Shown here one piece after another: positions 44,300 to 53,447 of a stretch of 64,000 bases of DNA. The notes beneath the pieces are model-generated. The model worked only from the letters and a program-made list of their open reading frames with translations. It had not been told where the DNA came from and ran no database searches. The translations under genes were made by a program, and so were the position numbers. This stretch comes from Hyphomicrobium sp. GTDB lineage: Bacteria > Pseudomonadota > Alphaproteobacteria > Rhizobiales > Hyphomicrobiaceae. Numbering within the stretch: the stretch's first letter is position 1; each line of letters begins with the position of its first letter. The stretch covers positions 124,001-188,000 of the forward strand of contig JADJVG010000001.1 of the NCBI GenBank assembly GCA_016716675.1, given 5' to 3'.

Positions 44300-45026
44300 G
44301 CACCCAATCAGTGGGACAGCCGTTGTCGCGCATCCGCTTATCGACAACCGCATAGGCGTCTTTCTGGCCGTCGTCCTGCAGCGCCACGCGCGCAATCTGC
44401 CATTGCTCGCACGCCCCGATCAGGTCACCGGATTTGAACGCAGCTTCCGCAAGTTCCAGACGCGCTTGCGCATGCGCCGCCCGCGGTCCGTGCTGCGCGG
44501 CAAGCCCTGCAGCCGACCGCAACGCCGCCAAATAGGACGACTCATCGCCAGCGGCTTGATGGTGACGGGCCATGTCGAGGAACAACGGGGCAAGCGTTGA
44601 ATTTTGTGCGGATTTCATGGCGTTGTTTAACTGGGCTTGCAGACGTTCGATAGCGCTCTGCGATTTTTGCACAGGCGGCATTTTGGCATCCGGCGCGCCA
44701 ACATTGCCTTGTTTTTCAGCAGCTTCCTCGGAATCGCTGACAGTCGCCGCAACGGCAGGCAACTCTACAGGTTTCTCTTGGACCACCACGACGTCCGGCG
44801 CGGCCAAAGCCACGGGGGCAACGACAGGATCCATCGGCGCGTGGCGGCTACTTGGATCGTCGAATGCTGTGACCAGCGAGGCTGCAGCCTTTGCTTTCGC
44901 GCGCCGCCGGGCGCGGATCAGAAGAACAACCAACGTCAGGAGAACGAGCACGGGCAGCGCAAGCGCTACGACGCGCACGACGTCATCAGACGCGTCCATA
45001 CCGAAGACATCGAGAACCTGTGTCAT
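44286..45026 (-). CDS. Membrane-anchored helical repeat protein, 246 aa
   Basis: Starts MTQVLDVFGMDASDDVVRVVALALPVLVLLTLVVLLIRARRRAKAKAAASLV, giving one membrane helix near residues 18-40. A Pro/Val-rich linker follows. The C-terminal 90 residues are TPR-like helical hairpins: MARHHQAAGDESSYLAALRSAAGLAAQHGPRAAHAQARLELAEAAFKSGDLIGACEQWQIARVAL. It is convergent with the repeat gene and overlaps its end by 14 bp. Function unknown. Its place next to the two exported repeat proteins suggests a shared envelope task. Confidence 0.7.
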   Translation of the reverse strand: MTQVLDVFGMDASDDVVRVVALALPVLVLLTLVVLLIRARRRAKAKAAASLVTAFDDPSSRHAPMDPVVAPVALAAPDVVVVQEKPVELPAVAATVSDSEEAAEKQGNVGAPDAKMPPVQKSQSAIERLQAQLNNAMKSAQNSTLAPLFLDMARHHQAAGDESSYLAALRSAAGLAAQHGPRAAHAQARLELAEAAFKSGDLIGACEQWQIARVALQDDGQKDAYAVVDKRMRDNGCPTDWVLTDF

Positions 45027-45107
45027 GCGGTCCTGTTGGCAGTCAGATAATAGGAACGAGCGGCGTCCCCGCTTCCAGGCGCGGGCCGTGCACCGAACGA
45101 CGAGACC

Positions 45108-46151
45108 TTAGCGCAGCGGCATGGAATACATAAGTCCACCCTTGGTCCAAAGCTTGTTCAATCCGCGATCAAGTTTGAGTACCGTTCCCTGCCCCAATGT
45201 GCGATCGAAGATCTCACCATAATTTCCGACTTGTTTCACGATCTGATAGGCCCAGTCGCGCGCCAGACCCAGTGGTGCGCCAAGATCGGCCTCAAGCCCG
45301 AGGAAGCGGCGCACATCCAGCATGCTCGACGACCGCATGCTATCGATATTGGCGCTCGTCAGCCCCAATTCCTCCGCTGCGATGAGCGCCATATAATTCC
45401 AGCGCACGATCGAAAACCACTGTTCGTCGCCCGCCTTAACCGCCGGTCCCAACGGTTCTTTGCTGATCGTCTCAGGCAGCAGTAGGTGTTCGTCCGGCAT
45501 CGCTAGCCGCGATCGCTCGTGCGCGAGTACCGATAGATCTCCGGTGAGAACCGTGCAGCCACCAGCAGCATACGTTCGCACCAAATGGTCCCAGTGTTCC
45601 GATGTGACGAGTTGGAAGCGCATTTTGCGCTGCCCGAAGTAATCAGTGATGCCGCGTTCGCCGCTGGAGCCCGGCAGCACGCAGATCGACGCGCCGGAGA
45701 GTTCGAGGACGCTGGTAATCGCGTGGCCGCGCGGCACAAGAAAGCCCTGGCCGTCGTAGTAGAGAACACCAGCGAAACGGATGCCGAGTTCGGTGTCGCG
45801 CGTAAGCGTCCAAGCAGTGGCGCGCGCCAAAACATCGACTTCGCCATTGGTCAGAGCTGTAAACCGGTCGGCTGCCGATAGATTGCGAAATTTTACGGCT
45901 GTCTTCGATCCGAAAATCGACGCCGCCAGCGCGGAACAGAATTCGACATCGAGCCCACGCCACTCGCCGCGCCCGTCAACTTCACTGAACCCAGCCAGTC
46001 CTTCGCCCACCCCGCAATTGACATACCCCCGCGCCTTCACCGTTTCGAGGCGGGTTTCAGCGTGCGCGGCAGCGGAAGACTGCGCTACAACCGCCATCAC
46101 GGCGACGAGCACAGCGGCAACAAGGCGGGACATGCCATAAAACGGCAACAT
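45108..46151 (-). CDS. Amino-acid ABC transporter substrate-binding protein (AapJ type), orphan
   Basis: A 347-residue periplasmic binding protein of the family that includes the rhizobial general L-amino-acid binding protein AapJ. MLPFYGMSRLVAAVLVAVMAVVAQSSAAAHAET is a signal peptide. Conserved parts are VKARGYVNCGVGEGLAGFSEVDGRGEWRGLDVEFCSALAASIFG, RFTALTNGEVDVLARATAWTLTRDTELGIRF and LDVRRFLGLEADLGAPLGLARDWAYQIVKQVGNYGEIFDRTLG. No permease or ATPase genes are close. The start is chosen at 46151, with an alternative ATG at 46133. Confidence 0.85.
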   Translation of the reverse strand: MLPFYGMSRLVAAVLVAVMAVVAQSSAAAHAETRLETVKARGYVNCGVGEGLAGFSEVDGRGEWRGLDVEFCSALAASIFGSKTAVKFRNLSAADRFTALTNGEVDVLARATAWTLTRDTELGIRFAGVLYYDGQGFLVPRGHAITSVLELSGASICVLPGSSGERGITDYFGQRKMRFQLVTSEHWDHLVRTYAAGGCTVLTGDLSVLAHERSRLAMPDEHLLLPETISKEPLGPAVKAGDEQWFSIVRWNYMALIAAEELGLTSANIDSMRSSSMLDVRRFLGLEADLGAPLGLARDWAYQIVKQVGNYGEIFDRTLGQGTVLKLDRGLNKLWTKGGLMYSMPLR

Positions 46152-46329
46152 AATGCTCAGTGCTTTCTGCAAGCCGGTCTCCAAGGCGATATCGCCAGGA
46201 ACCCCTGGTGAGGGCAGTCGCGGCATTTGAATATAACCACACATCCCTCGCTCAGACACGCCGGTCAAGGCCTTGACCTGGGTTGAAAGTTAAGTAACGA
46301 CCACATGAAGCCCCGGGAGACTAAAAAAC

Positions 46330-47514
46330 ATGGCTAACAGCAACGATAAATCCGGCTCTGACGTGACGCCGCAGACCAAAGTTCTCCACCTTGGGCGCGC
46401 GCCCGCAGAGCAGCATGGGTTCGTCAATACGCCGGTCTATCGCGGCTCGACCGTGCTCTATCCGACGCTTGAAAAATTGAAGACGCGTACGCAGCCCTAT
46501 ACCTACGGCCGCCGCGCGACACCGACGACAAACGCGCTCGAGCAAGCAATCACCGAGCTTGAAGGCGGTGCCACGACAATTCTCACGTCGTCGGGCCTTG
46601 CGGCTGTCTCGACGGCGCTCCTCGCCTTCGTTCAAAGCGGCGATCACATCCTGGTCACGGACAGCGTCTATCAGCCGACGCGCGCCTTTTGCGACAAGCT
46701 GCTGTCGCGGCTCGGCGTCGAGACGACCTACTACGACCCGATGATCGGTGGAAAAATCGCCGACCTGATCAAGCCCAACACGCGGCTGATCTTTGTCGAA
46801 AGCCCCGGCTCACAGACGTTCGAGATGCAGGACCTTCCGGCAATCGCCCAAATCGCACGCGCCAAGGATCTCTGGCTGCTCGCTGATAACACATGGGCAA
46901 GCCCATTGCTGTGCAACCCTCTGAAGCTCGGCGCCGACATTTCTATTCAGGCGGCAACGAAATACATCGTCGGCCATGCAGACGCGATGCTCGGCACAGT
47001 AACCGCCAATGCGCGTGCATCGCGCCACCTCGACAATGCCAAGGAAGCGCTCGGCACTTGTCCGGGATCGGAAGAAACGTATCTCGGCCTGCGCGGCTTG
47101 CGCACGCTCGATGTTCGCCTGCAACGCCACATGGTGTCGGCGCTTGAAATGGCGCGCTGGCTTGAAGCCCGAGTCGAAATCGCCCGCGTCATTCACCCTG
47201 GATTGCCGAGCCATCCGGGCCACGCCATCTGGAAGCGTGATTTCTCCGGCGCCTCGGGGTTGTTTGCAGCCGTTCTAAAACCCGTATCCGAAACCGCACT
47301 CGCGGCGTTCCTCGATCATCTCAAACTCTTCGGCATGGGATATTCCTGGGGCGGTTACGAAAGCCTGGTCATTCCCTTCGATCCGGTGCCCTATCGCACG
47401 GCGACCAAGTGGACCGATGCGGGGCCTGCTTTGCGCTTCCACATCGGGCTCGATAACGTCGATGACCTGAAAGCCGATCTCGCCGCCGGCTTCGCACGCA
47501 TGGGCAGTGCCTGA
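46330..47514 (+). CDS. metC: Cystathionine beta-lyase
   Basis: A PLP-dependent gamma-family enzyme of 394 residues that cleaves cystathionine to homocysteine, pyruvate and ammonia. Family features are FVNTPVYRGSTVLYPTLEKL, YTYGRRATPTTNALEQAITELEGG and LLADNTWASPLLCNPLKLGADI. PLP-binding Lys211 lies in ISIQAATKYIVGHADAM, and the C-terminal GYSWGGYESL and RFHIGLDNVDDL distinguish the MetC branch. A ribosome site (GGGAG) is upstream of the ATG. It is divergent from the AapJ-type gene and followed by the glycine riboswitch about 140 bp later. Confidence 0.9.
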   Translation: MANSNDKSGSDVTPQTKVLHLGRAPAEQHGFVNTPVYRGSTVLYPTLEKLKTRTQPYTYGRRATPTTNALEQAITELEGGATTILTSSGLAAVSTALLAFVQSGDHILVTDSVYQPTRAFCDKLLSRLGVETTYYDPMIGGKIADLIKPNTRLIFVESPGSQTFEMQDLPAIAQIARAKDLWLLADNTWASPLLCNPLKLGADISIQAATKYIVGHADAMLGTVTANARASRHLDNAKEALGTCPGSEETYLGLRGLRTLDVRLQRHMVSALEMARWLEARVEIARVIHPGLPSHPGHAIWKRDFSGASGLFAAVLKPVSETALAAFLDHLKLFGMGYSWGGYESLVIPFDPVPYRTATKWTDAGPALRFHIGLDNVDDLKADLAAGFARMGSA

Positions 47515-47656
47515 GCGACATTTTCCGACTCGTTGCGCCGCGTGCCGGCAGCGCGCCTGTTGAAAACAGCGTATCTGCCAACGGATTGTGCAATGCCCCT
47601 AAAGGGGGATTGACCGCAGCTGCGAAGCTCCGCATTTTGCGTTTGTCAGGAATGAA

Positions 47657-47866
47657 CTGCGGAAGAGTTCGGATGATCCTTACGGATCGCCGGCGCCGAA
47701 GGAGCAACCGCCCCGGAAACTCTCAGGCAAATGGACCGCTGTTCGATGACGCTCTGGAAAGTGGTGACAGACGGACTCGTCACCCACCGAAGATGACAGG
47801 GTTCTTGTGCGCCTGAAGACCGGCACTCAAGTCACCTAATCTTTCAGGTTTCACGACAGAGGGGGC
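47657..47866 (+). ncRNA. Tandem glycine riboswitch upstream of gcvT
   Basis: Two glycine aptamers lie in the 397-bp gap before gcvT. Aptamer 1 (47657-47740) has GGCGCCGAAGGAGCAA and AACTCTCAGGCAAA, the family core. Aptamer 2 (about 47750-47866) has GGAAAGTGG, CACCGAAG and TCTTTCAGGT. It contains a longer insertion between CCGAAG and the closing TCAGG than usual. A hairpin (CCGCTATAC/GTGTAGCGG, 47872-47893) lies directly before the AAAGGAG ribosome site, so control by translation is likely. Glycine would switch on gcvTHP. Confidence 0.88.
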
Positions 47867-47911
47867 TCAGACCGCTATACATTTGTGTAGCGGAGAGCAA
47901 AGGAGCCCCAA

Positions 47912-49069
47912 GTGAGCGAATCCACGCCCGCTATCGATCCCGCATTGCTAAAGCGCACGCCGCTTCATGCCCTGCACATTGCGCACGGCGCGCGCATGGT
48001 ACCGTTTGCCGGCTATGACATGCCGGTGCAGTACGCGAGTGGCGTTCTCAAAGAACATCTGCACACGCGCTCTGCCGCTGGCCTGTTTGATGTGTCCCAC
48101 ATGGGGCAAATCATTCTGCGCGCCAAATCCGGCGCCATAGCTGACGCCGCGCTGGCGCTGGAAAAGCTGGTTCCAGTCGATGTGTTGGGGCTTGCGCCAG
48201 GACGGCAGCGCTATGGGCTTTTCACCAACGAGCGCGGCGGTATCCTCGATGATCTGATGATTGCCCATCGCGGCGATCATCTGTTGCTGATCGTCAACGC
48301 CGCCTGCAAGGACGCCGATGCAGCGCATCTGCGCGCGCACCTTTCCGATACTTGCGAAATCGAAAGCCTGGATCGCGCGCTCTTGGCTCTGCAAGGACCG
48401 GCCGCCGAAGCGGCACTCGCGCAGCTTGCGCCCGCTACGGCGCAGATGCGCTTCATGGATGTGCGAACGCTTGAAATTCTCGGCTCAGACTGCATCGTCA
48501 CGCGCTCCGGCTACACTGGCGAAGATGGCTTTGAAATTTCGACGCCTGCCGATGCGGCCGAGTCAATCGCAACCGCACTGCTCGCCCTGCCCGGTGTGGC
48601 TTTGATCGGTCTCGGCGCCCGCGATTCCCTGCGCCTTGAAGCCGGCATGTGCCTCTATGGTTCGGATATCGACCAGACGACGACGCCCATCGAAGCCGAT
48701 TTGCTGTGGGCCATCCAGCCGGTCCGGCGCACTGGTGGCGCGCGTGCTGGCGGATTCCCCGGCGCAAATATCATCCTCGAACAGATAGCATCCGGCACAT
48801 CGCGCAAGCGCGTCGGCTTGCAGCCGGACGGGCGGGCGCCTGTCCGCTCAGGCGCACAACTCTTTGCGGACGATACCAGTCCGTCCGCCATCGGCCACGT
48901 AACGTCCGGCGGTTTTGGCCCCTCGGTCGATCGCCCGATTGCCATGGGCTACGTTGCCACTCAGCAAAGCACAACCGCAACAGCCGTGTTCGCAGAGGTT
49001 CGCAGCAAGCGCCTCAGTCTCGGCGTCACGCCAATGCCATTCATCACGCCAAAATACAAACGCGGTTGA
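47912..49069 (+). CDS. gcvT: Glycine cleavage system T protein (aminomethyltransferase)
   Basis: T protein moves the C1 unit from lipoyl-bound methylamine to tetrahydrofolate, releasing ammonia. The 385-residue protein starts at GTG with AAAGGAG seven bases upstream. Key parts are LKRTPLHALHIAHGARMVPFAGYDMPVQYASGV, AGLFDVSHMGQI, GGILDDLMIAHRGDHLLLIVNAACKDAD and SRSGYTGEDGFEIS-type (VTRSGYTGEDGFEIS). GARDSLRLEAGMCLYGSDI and a C-terminal barrel with IGHVTSGGFGPS follow. First gene of gcvT-gcvH-gcvP under the glycine riboswitch. Confidence 0.95.
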   Translation: MSESTPAIDPALLKRTPLHALHIAHGARMVPFAGYDMPVQYASGVLKEHLHTRSAAGLFDVSHMGQIILRAKSGAIADAALALEKLVPVDVLGLAPGRQRYGLFTNERGGILDDLMIAHRGDHLLLIVNAACKDADAAHLRAHLSDTCEIESLDRALLALQGPAAEAALAQLAPATAQMRFMDVRTLEILGSDCIVTRSGYTGEDGFEISTPADAAESIATALLALPGVALIGLGARDSLRLEAGMCLYGSDIDQTTTPIEADLLWAIQPVRRTGGARAGGFPGANIILEQIASGTSRKRVGLQPDGRAPVRSGAQLFADDTSPSAIGHVTSGGFGPSVDRPIAMGYVATQQSTTATAVFAEVRSKRLSLGVTPMPFITPKYKRG

Positions 49070-49100
49070 GTTCACACATCCAAAACGGAGACACGCCCTC

Positions 49101-49460
49101 ATGAAATTCACGGAAGAACACGAATGGCTGACGCTCGATGGCTCAATCGCGACGGTCGGCATTACCGAACACGCCTCGACGCAGCTTGGTGATCTGGTCT
49201 TCGTTGAATTGCCGAAGGTCGGCACGGCGCTCACCAAGGGCAACGGTGCCGCCGTGGTCGAAAGCGTCAAGGCCGCGTCCGACGTTTACGCGCCACTCGA
49301 CGGCGAGGTGGTCGAAGTCAACGATGCGGTTGCAGCCGATCCGGCTCTCGTCAATTCCGATCCGCTCGGCAAAGGCTGGCTCTACAAAATCAAACTCGCC
49401 AACCGCGCGGACTTCGACGCCCTGCTCGACGACGACGCCTACAAAAAGCTGATCGGCTGA
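49101..49460 (+). CDS. gcvH: Glycine cleavage system H protein
   Basis: The lipoyl carrier between P, T and L proteins. It is 119 residues and starts MKFTEEHEWLTLDGSIATVGITEHASTQLGDLVFVELPKVG. The lipoylated residue is Lys57 in VVESVKAASDVYAPLDGEVVEVND. The end LLDDDAYKKLIG is typical. It starts 31 bp after gcvT, with GGAG ten bases upstream of the ATG. It precedes gcvP by 26 bp. Confidence 0.96.
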   Translation: MKFTEEHEWLTLDGSIATVGITEHASTQLGDLVFVELPKVGTALTKGNGAAVVESVKAASDVYAPLDGEVVEVNDAVAADPALVNSDPLGKGWLYKIKLANRADFDALLDDDAYKKLIG

Positions 49461-49486
49461 TCCTTTCCCTCCCTTCGGAGTACCCT

Positions 49487-52334
49487 ATGCCCGGTTCCTA
49501 TGATCCATATGATTTTGCCAACCGCCGCCATATCGGCCCTTCCGCATCCGAGATTGCTGAAATGCTCGAGGTCGTCGGCGCCGAAAGCCTGCACGCGCTG
49601 ATCGATGAAACGGTGCCGGCAAGCATCCGTCAGAAATCACGCATCGATTTCGGCAAGTCGCTGTCCGAGCGCCGCGCACTCGATAAGGTGCGCGCCACCG
49701 CCAACAAGAATAAGCTGCTGACCTCGCTGATCGGGCAAGGCTATCACGGCACCACCATGCCGCCGGCCATCCAGCGCAACATCTTCGAGAACCCGGCATG
49801 GTACACGGCCTATTCGCCCTATCAGCCTGAAATCAGCCAGGGCCGTCTCGAAGCGCTGTTGAACTTCCAGACGATGGTGTCGGATCTAACCGGGCTCGAC
49901 ATCGCCAATGCCTCGCTGCTCGATGAAGCGACGGCGGCGGCCGAAGCGATGGCCATGGCGCAACGCATCGCCACGTCGAAGGCGACGGTGTTCTTCGTTG
50001 ATCGCAATTGCCTGCCGCAGACGATTGCGGTTGTCAAAACGCGCGCTGAACCGCTCGGCTGGAGCGTCATCGTCGGCGATCCGTTCACCGACCTTCAAGC
50101 CGGTTCGGTGTTCGGCGCTTTGTTCCAGTATCCGGGCGTCACCGGGCAATGCCATGATTTCACAGCGCCCATCGCCGCGTTACACGCCGCCGGCGCCATC
50201 GGCGTCGTCGCTGCCGACCCGCTGGCCCTGACGCTGCTGAAGCCGCCCGGCGAAATGGGCGCCGACATCGCCATCGGCTCAATGCAGCGCTACGGCGTGC
50301 CGATGGGTTATGGCGGACCACATGCCGGCTACATGGCAACGCGCGACGCCCACAAGCGGACGATGCCCGGCCGTCTCGTCGGCATCTCCGTCGATGCCAA
50401 AGGCAACCGCGCCTACCGCTTGGCCTTACAAACCCGCGAGCAGCATATCCGCCGCGAAAAGGCGACGTCGAATGTCTGCACCTCGCAAGTCTTGCTGGCC
50501 GTCATTGCGTCGATGTACGCCGTGTTCCATGGGCCGCGCGGCTTGAAAGCCATTGCAGAGCGCGTGCACCGCGATGCTGTCCGCCTGGATGAAGGCTTGA
50601 CCTCGCTCGGATTCAAAGTCAGCCCGGAGGCTTACTTCGATACGATCACTGTTAAGGTCGGCGCTTATCAAGGGCTGATCCTCAAGAACGCCGTCGATAA
50701 TGGCGTCAATCTGCGCAAGGTCGGTAGCGATCGCATCGGCATTACGGTCGATGAGCGCACCCGCCCCGATACGATCGAGGCGGTATGGCGCGCGTTTGGC
50801 GGTTTCGATCTCGTCTACGATGAGGCGTTTCCCTCCTCGCGCTTGCCGCATGATCTGATCCGCACATCTGACTATCTGACCCATCCGATCTTTCATATGA
50901 ACCGCGCGGAAAGCGAGATGACGCGCTACATGCGCCGCCTCGCCGACCGCGATTTGGCGCTCGATCGCTCGATGATTCCGCTTGGCTCGTGCACGATGAA
51001 ACTGAACGCGACGGCGGAGATGCTGCCCATTTCCTGGCCGGAGTTTTCCGAGTTGCATCCCTTCGTGCCCGCCGATCAGGCGCTCGGCTACAAGGAACTG
51101 ATCGACGATCTGTCCGAGAAGCTGTGCGAGATCACCGGCTATGATGCGATATCGATGCAGCCAAACTCGGGCGCGAATGGCGAATATGCGGGCTTGCTCG
51201 CGATCCGCGGCTATCACCGCAGCCGCGGCGATACCGGCCGCGATGTCTGCCTGATCCCATCATCGGCACACGGTACCAACCCGGCCTCCGCGCACATGTG
51301 CGGCATGACGGTGGTCGTCGTCGGAACCGATGCCGGCGGCAACATCGACGTCGCCGACTTCCGCGCCAAGGCAGAAAAATATGGCGACCGCCTCGCGGCG
51401 TGCATGATCACGTACCCTTCAACGCATGGCGTCTTTGAAGAAACCGTTATCGAGATCTGCGAGATCACCCACGCACACGGCGGCCAAGTGTATCTTGATG
51501 GTGCAAACCTCAATGCGCTTGTCGGCTTGGCGCGGCCCGGCGACATCGGCGCAGACGTCAGTCATCTCAACCTGCACAAGACGTTCTGCATCCCGCACGG
51601 TGGCGGCGGCCCCGGCATGGGACCGATCGGCGTGAAGGCGCATCTCATTCCGTTCCTTCCCGGCCATCCAGAAACCGATGGCCGCGAATTTTCAGTTTCC
51701 GCCGCGCCCTACGGATCGCCCTCCATTCTGCCGATCTCGTGGAGCTATTGCCTGCTGATGGGCGGTGCCGGCCTCACCCAGGCGACCCGCGTCGCGATCC
51801 TCAACGCCAACTACATCGCCAAGCGGCTCGAAGCCGCATTTCCCGGTGGTGTACAAGGGCCCGAACGGCCGCGTCGCGCACGAGTGCATCATCGACACGC
51901 GCCCGCTCATGGAAAGCGCCGGCGTCACGGTTGACGACATTGCCAAGCGGCTAATGGACTGCGGCTTCCACGCCCCGACCATGAGCTGGCCGGTGCCCGG
52001 AACGCTGATGATCGAACCAACGGAATCGGAAACCAAGGCCGAACTCGACCGCTTCTGCGCCGCGATGTTGGCTATCCGCGAGGAAGTGCGCGCCATCGAA
52101 GACGGCCGTAGCGACCGGAAGAACAATCCGCTGAAGAACGCGCCGCACACCGTCGAAGACCTGGTCGGCGAATGGAACCGTCCGTATTCACGTGAGGCCG
52201 CGTGCTTCCCGCCGGGTGCGTTCCGCGTCGACAAATATTGGCCGCCGGTCAATCGCGTCGACAACGTCTACGGCGATCGCAACCTCGTCTGCACATGCCC
52301 GCCGCTGGACTCCTACAAGGACGCTGCTGAGTAG
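49487..52334 (+). pseudogene. gcvP: Glycine dehydrogenase (decarboxylating), P protein, frameshifted as read
   Basis: P protein decarboxylates glycine with PLP and transfers the methylamine group to H protein. Motifs are present: RHIGPSASEIAEML at the start, YHGTTMPPAIQRNIFENPAWYTAYSPYQPEISQGRLEALLNFQ, GSCTMKLNATAEMLPISWPEF, QPNSGANGEYAGLLAIRGYH, and PLP-binding Lys698 in HLNLHKTFCIPHGGGGPGMGPIGV. After AKRLEAAFP the frame shifts at 51845-51846. Removing one G restores FPVVYKGPNGRVAHECIIDTR and the end SYKDAAE, giving a 948-residue protein. The rest is intact, so a single base error is the simplest reading. The break removes about 160 C-terminal residues. Confidence 0.93.
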
Positions 52335-52350
52335 CTCTCTTGCGCAGAAA

Positions 52351-52380
52351 GCCGCGCACGGGGTCGAACGCGTGCGCGGC
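52351..52380. terminator. Hairpin between convergent gcvP and the N-demethylase operon
   Basis: GCCGCGCAC (52351-52359) pairs with GTGCGCGGC (52372-52380). It has no U tract but separates two convergent operons, so it may end or stabilise either transcript. Confidence 0.45.
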
Positions 52381-52393
52381 AATCGTCCAACTT

Positions 52394-53434
52394 TCAGTCC
52401 GGCCAAATGCCGGGCGAGGTTTCCTGGCCGTCGTCGTATTTCGATAGGAAATCGACGGCAGTCTGCCGATAGCGGGTCAAGCCTTTGTATTCGGCAAGCG
52501 CGGGGTGAACGTCGCGCAGCACGCGATGCAAGCGGCGTCCCCACTTCGGCACGCTGACGATATCGTTCATGCTCGCGAGGTAGCAGCGGATCGAAAACAC
52601 CACCGCGTTCGAGCGCGGCAACCGCCACAGCGCTTGCAGTTCGACGCGCAGATGCAAACGCTCGCTGACATTCTCCGGCGTGATCAAAGCGCGCTCGTAT
52701 CCCCACTTGTGATAGTTTTCCGGACTCGTATCGAGACGCGGCGTGGAACTCATCGTCCAATTGAAGCGGCGCACCGGATGGCCCTGCCGGAGTTGCATCA
52801 AGAACTTCAAGGCCCGTTCAAAGACGCCCTTCTCGTGGGCGAGCGGCACGGGCGCGTGCCATTCGAAGAAGTTCATGCCGAGATCGAAATCCATCGACCA
52901 ATCGGCCTGCGTTGTCACCATGCCGGCATCGACCCAGAGATTTCCGTCGCGCTGGTCAAGCAGACAAAAATCGCCCTGGCACTGGCGCGTGATGTATTCC
53001 ATCGGCCCATACGGCAGCGTGCTTGTCACGCCGAACGTGAAGCGGTCGTCGATGCCGAGTGGCCGGTTGACCCAGTGCCAGTCATTGCCATTGCGCTCCA
53101 GCAGGAAGTGCTCAGGGTAGGCTTCGCTCATCGAGACCATCAGCAGTTCGACGAGATCCCATCCAGCCAGATCCATGTGCGGCAACGTCTGACAGCGCAG
53201 CGGATCGTTCTTCAAGACGAGGGCGCGGTCGCGCATCTCGCTGACATAGTGCTCGTCGATATCGATCGGGTGTTCGAAGACGCTGCCCTTACGGCCCGCA
53301 ACATGCGGTTCGATGTTGACCGAGTACATGTAGGTATCGGCATCGAACGGAAACGGAAATCGCCGCACCGCTTCCGGCGAATTGCGAAACGTATAATCAT
53401 CGCGAAACGTTTCGCGCTTGAAGGCTAGGACCAT
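52394..53434 (-). CDS. Haem-dependent oxidative N-demethylase subunit, DUF3445 (dimethylamine monooxygenase type)
   Basis: A 346-residue DUF3445 protein. This family is the haem-binding PAS-fold subunit of the haem-dependent oxidative N-demethylase that converts dimethylamine to methylamine and formaldehyde using oxygen and NADPH. Conserved-looking parts are LPHMDLAGWDLVELLMVSMSEAYPEHFLLERNGNDWHWVNRPLGI and FTFGVTSTLPYGPMEYITRQCQGDFCLLDQRDGNLWVDAGMVTTQADWSMDFDLGMNFFEWHAPVPLAH. LRVELQALWRLPRSNAVVFSIRCYLASM and RFNWTMSSTPRLDTSPE also fit. It lies 13 bp after the reductase gene. The exact subunit letter is left open. Confidence 0.8.
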   Translation of the reverse strand: MVLAFKRETFRDDYTFRNSPEAVRRFPFPFDADTYMYSVNIEPHVAGRKGSVFEHPIDIDEHYVSEMRDRALVLKNDPLRCQTLPHMDLAGWDLVELLMVSMSEAYPEHFLLERNGNDWHWVNRPLGIDDRFTFGVTSTLPYGPMEYITRQCQGDFCLLDQRDGNLWVDAGMVTTQADWSMDFDLGMNFFEWHAPVPLAHEKGVFERALKFLMQLRQGHPVRRFNWTMSSTPRLDTSPENYHKWGYERALITPENVSERLHLRVELQALWRLPRSNAVVFSIRCYLASMNDIVSVPKWGRRLHRVLRDVHPALAEYKGLTRYRQTAVDFLSKYDDGQETSPGIWPD

Positions 53435-53447
53435 GCTGAAGCCACCT

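Noticed and set aside
51760..51934. Programmed frameshifting as an explanation for gcvP
   Set aside because: No slippery heptamer or downstream structure is evident and GcvP is a single-frame protein in all relatives known to me. A one-base error is simpler.
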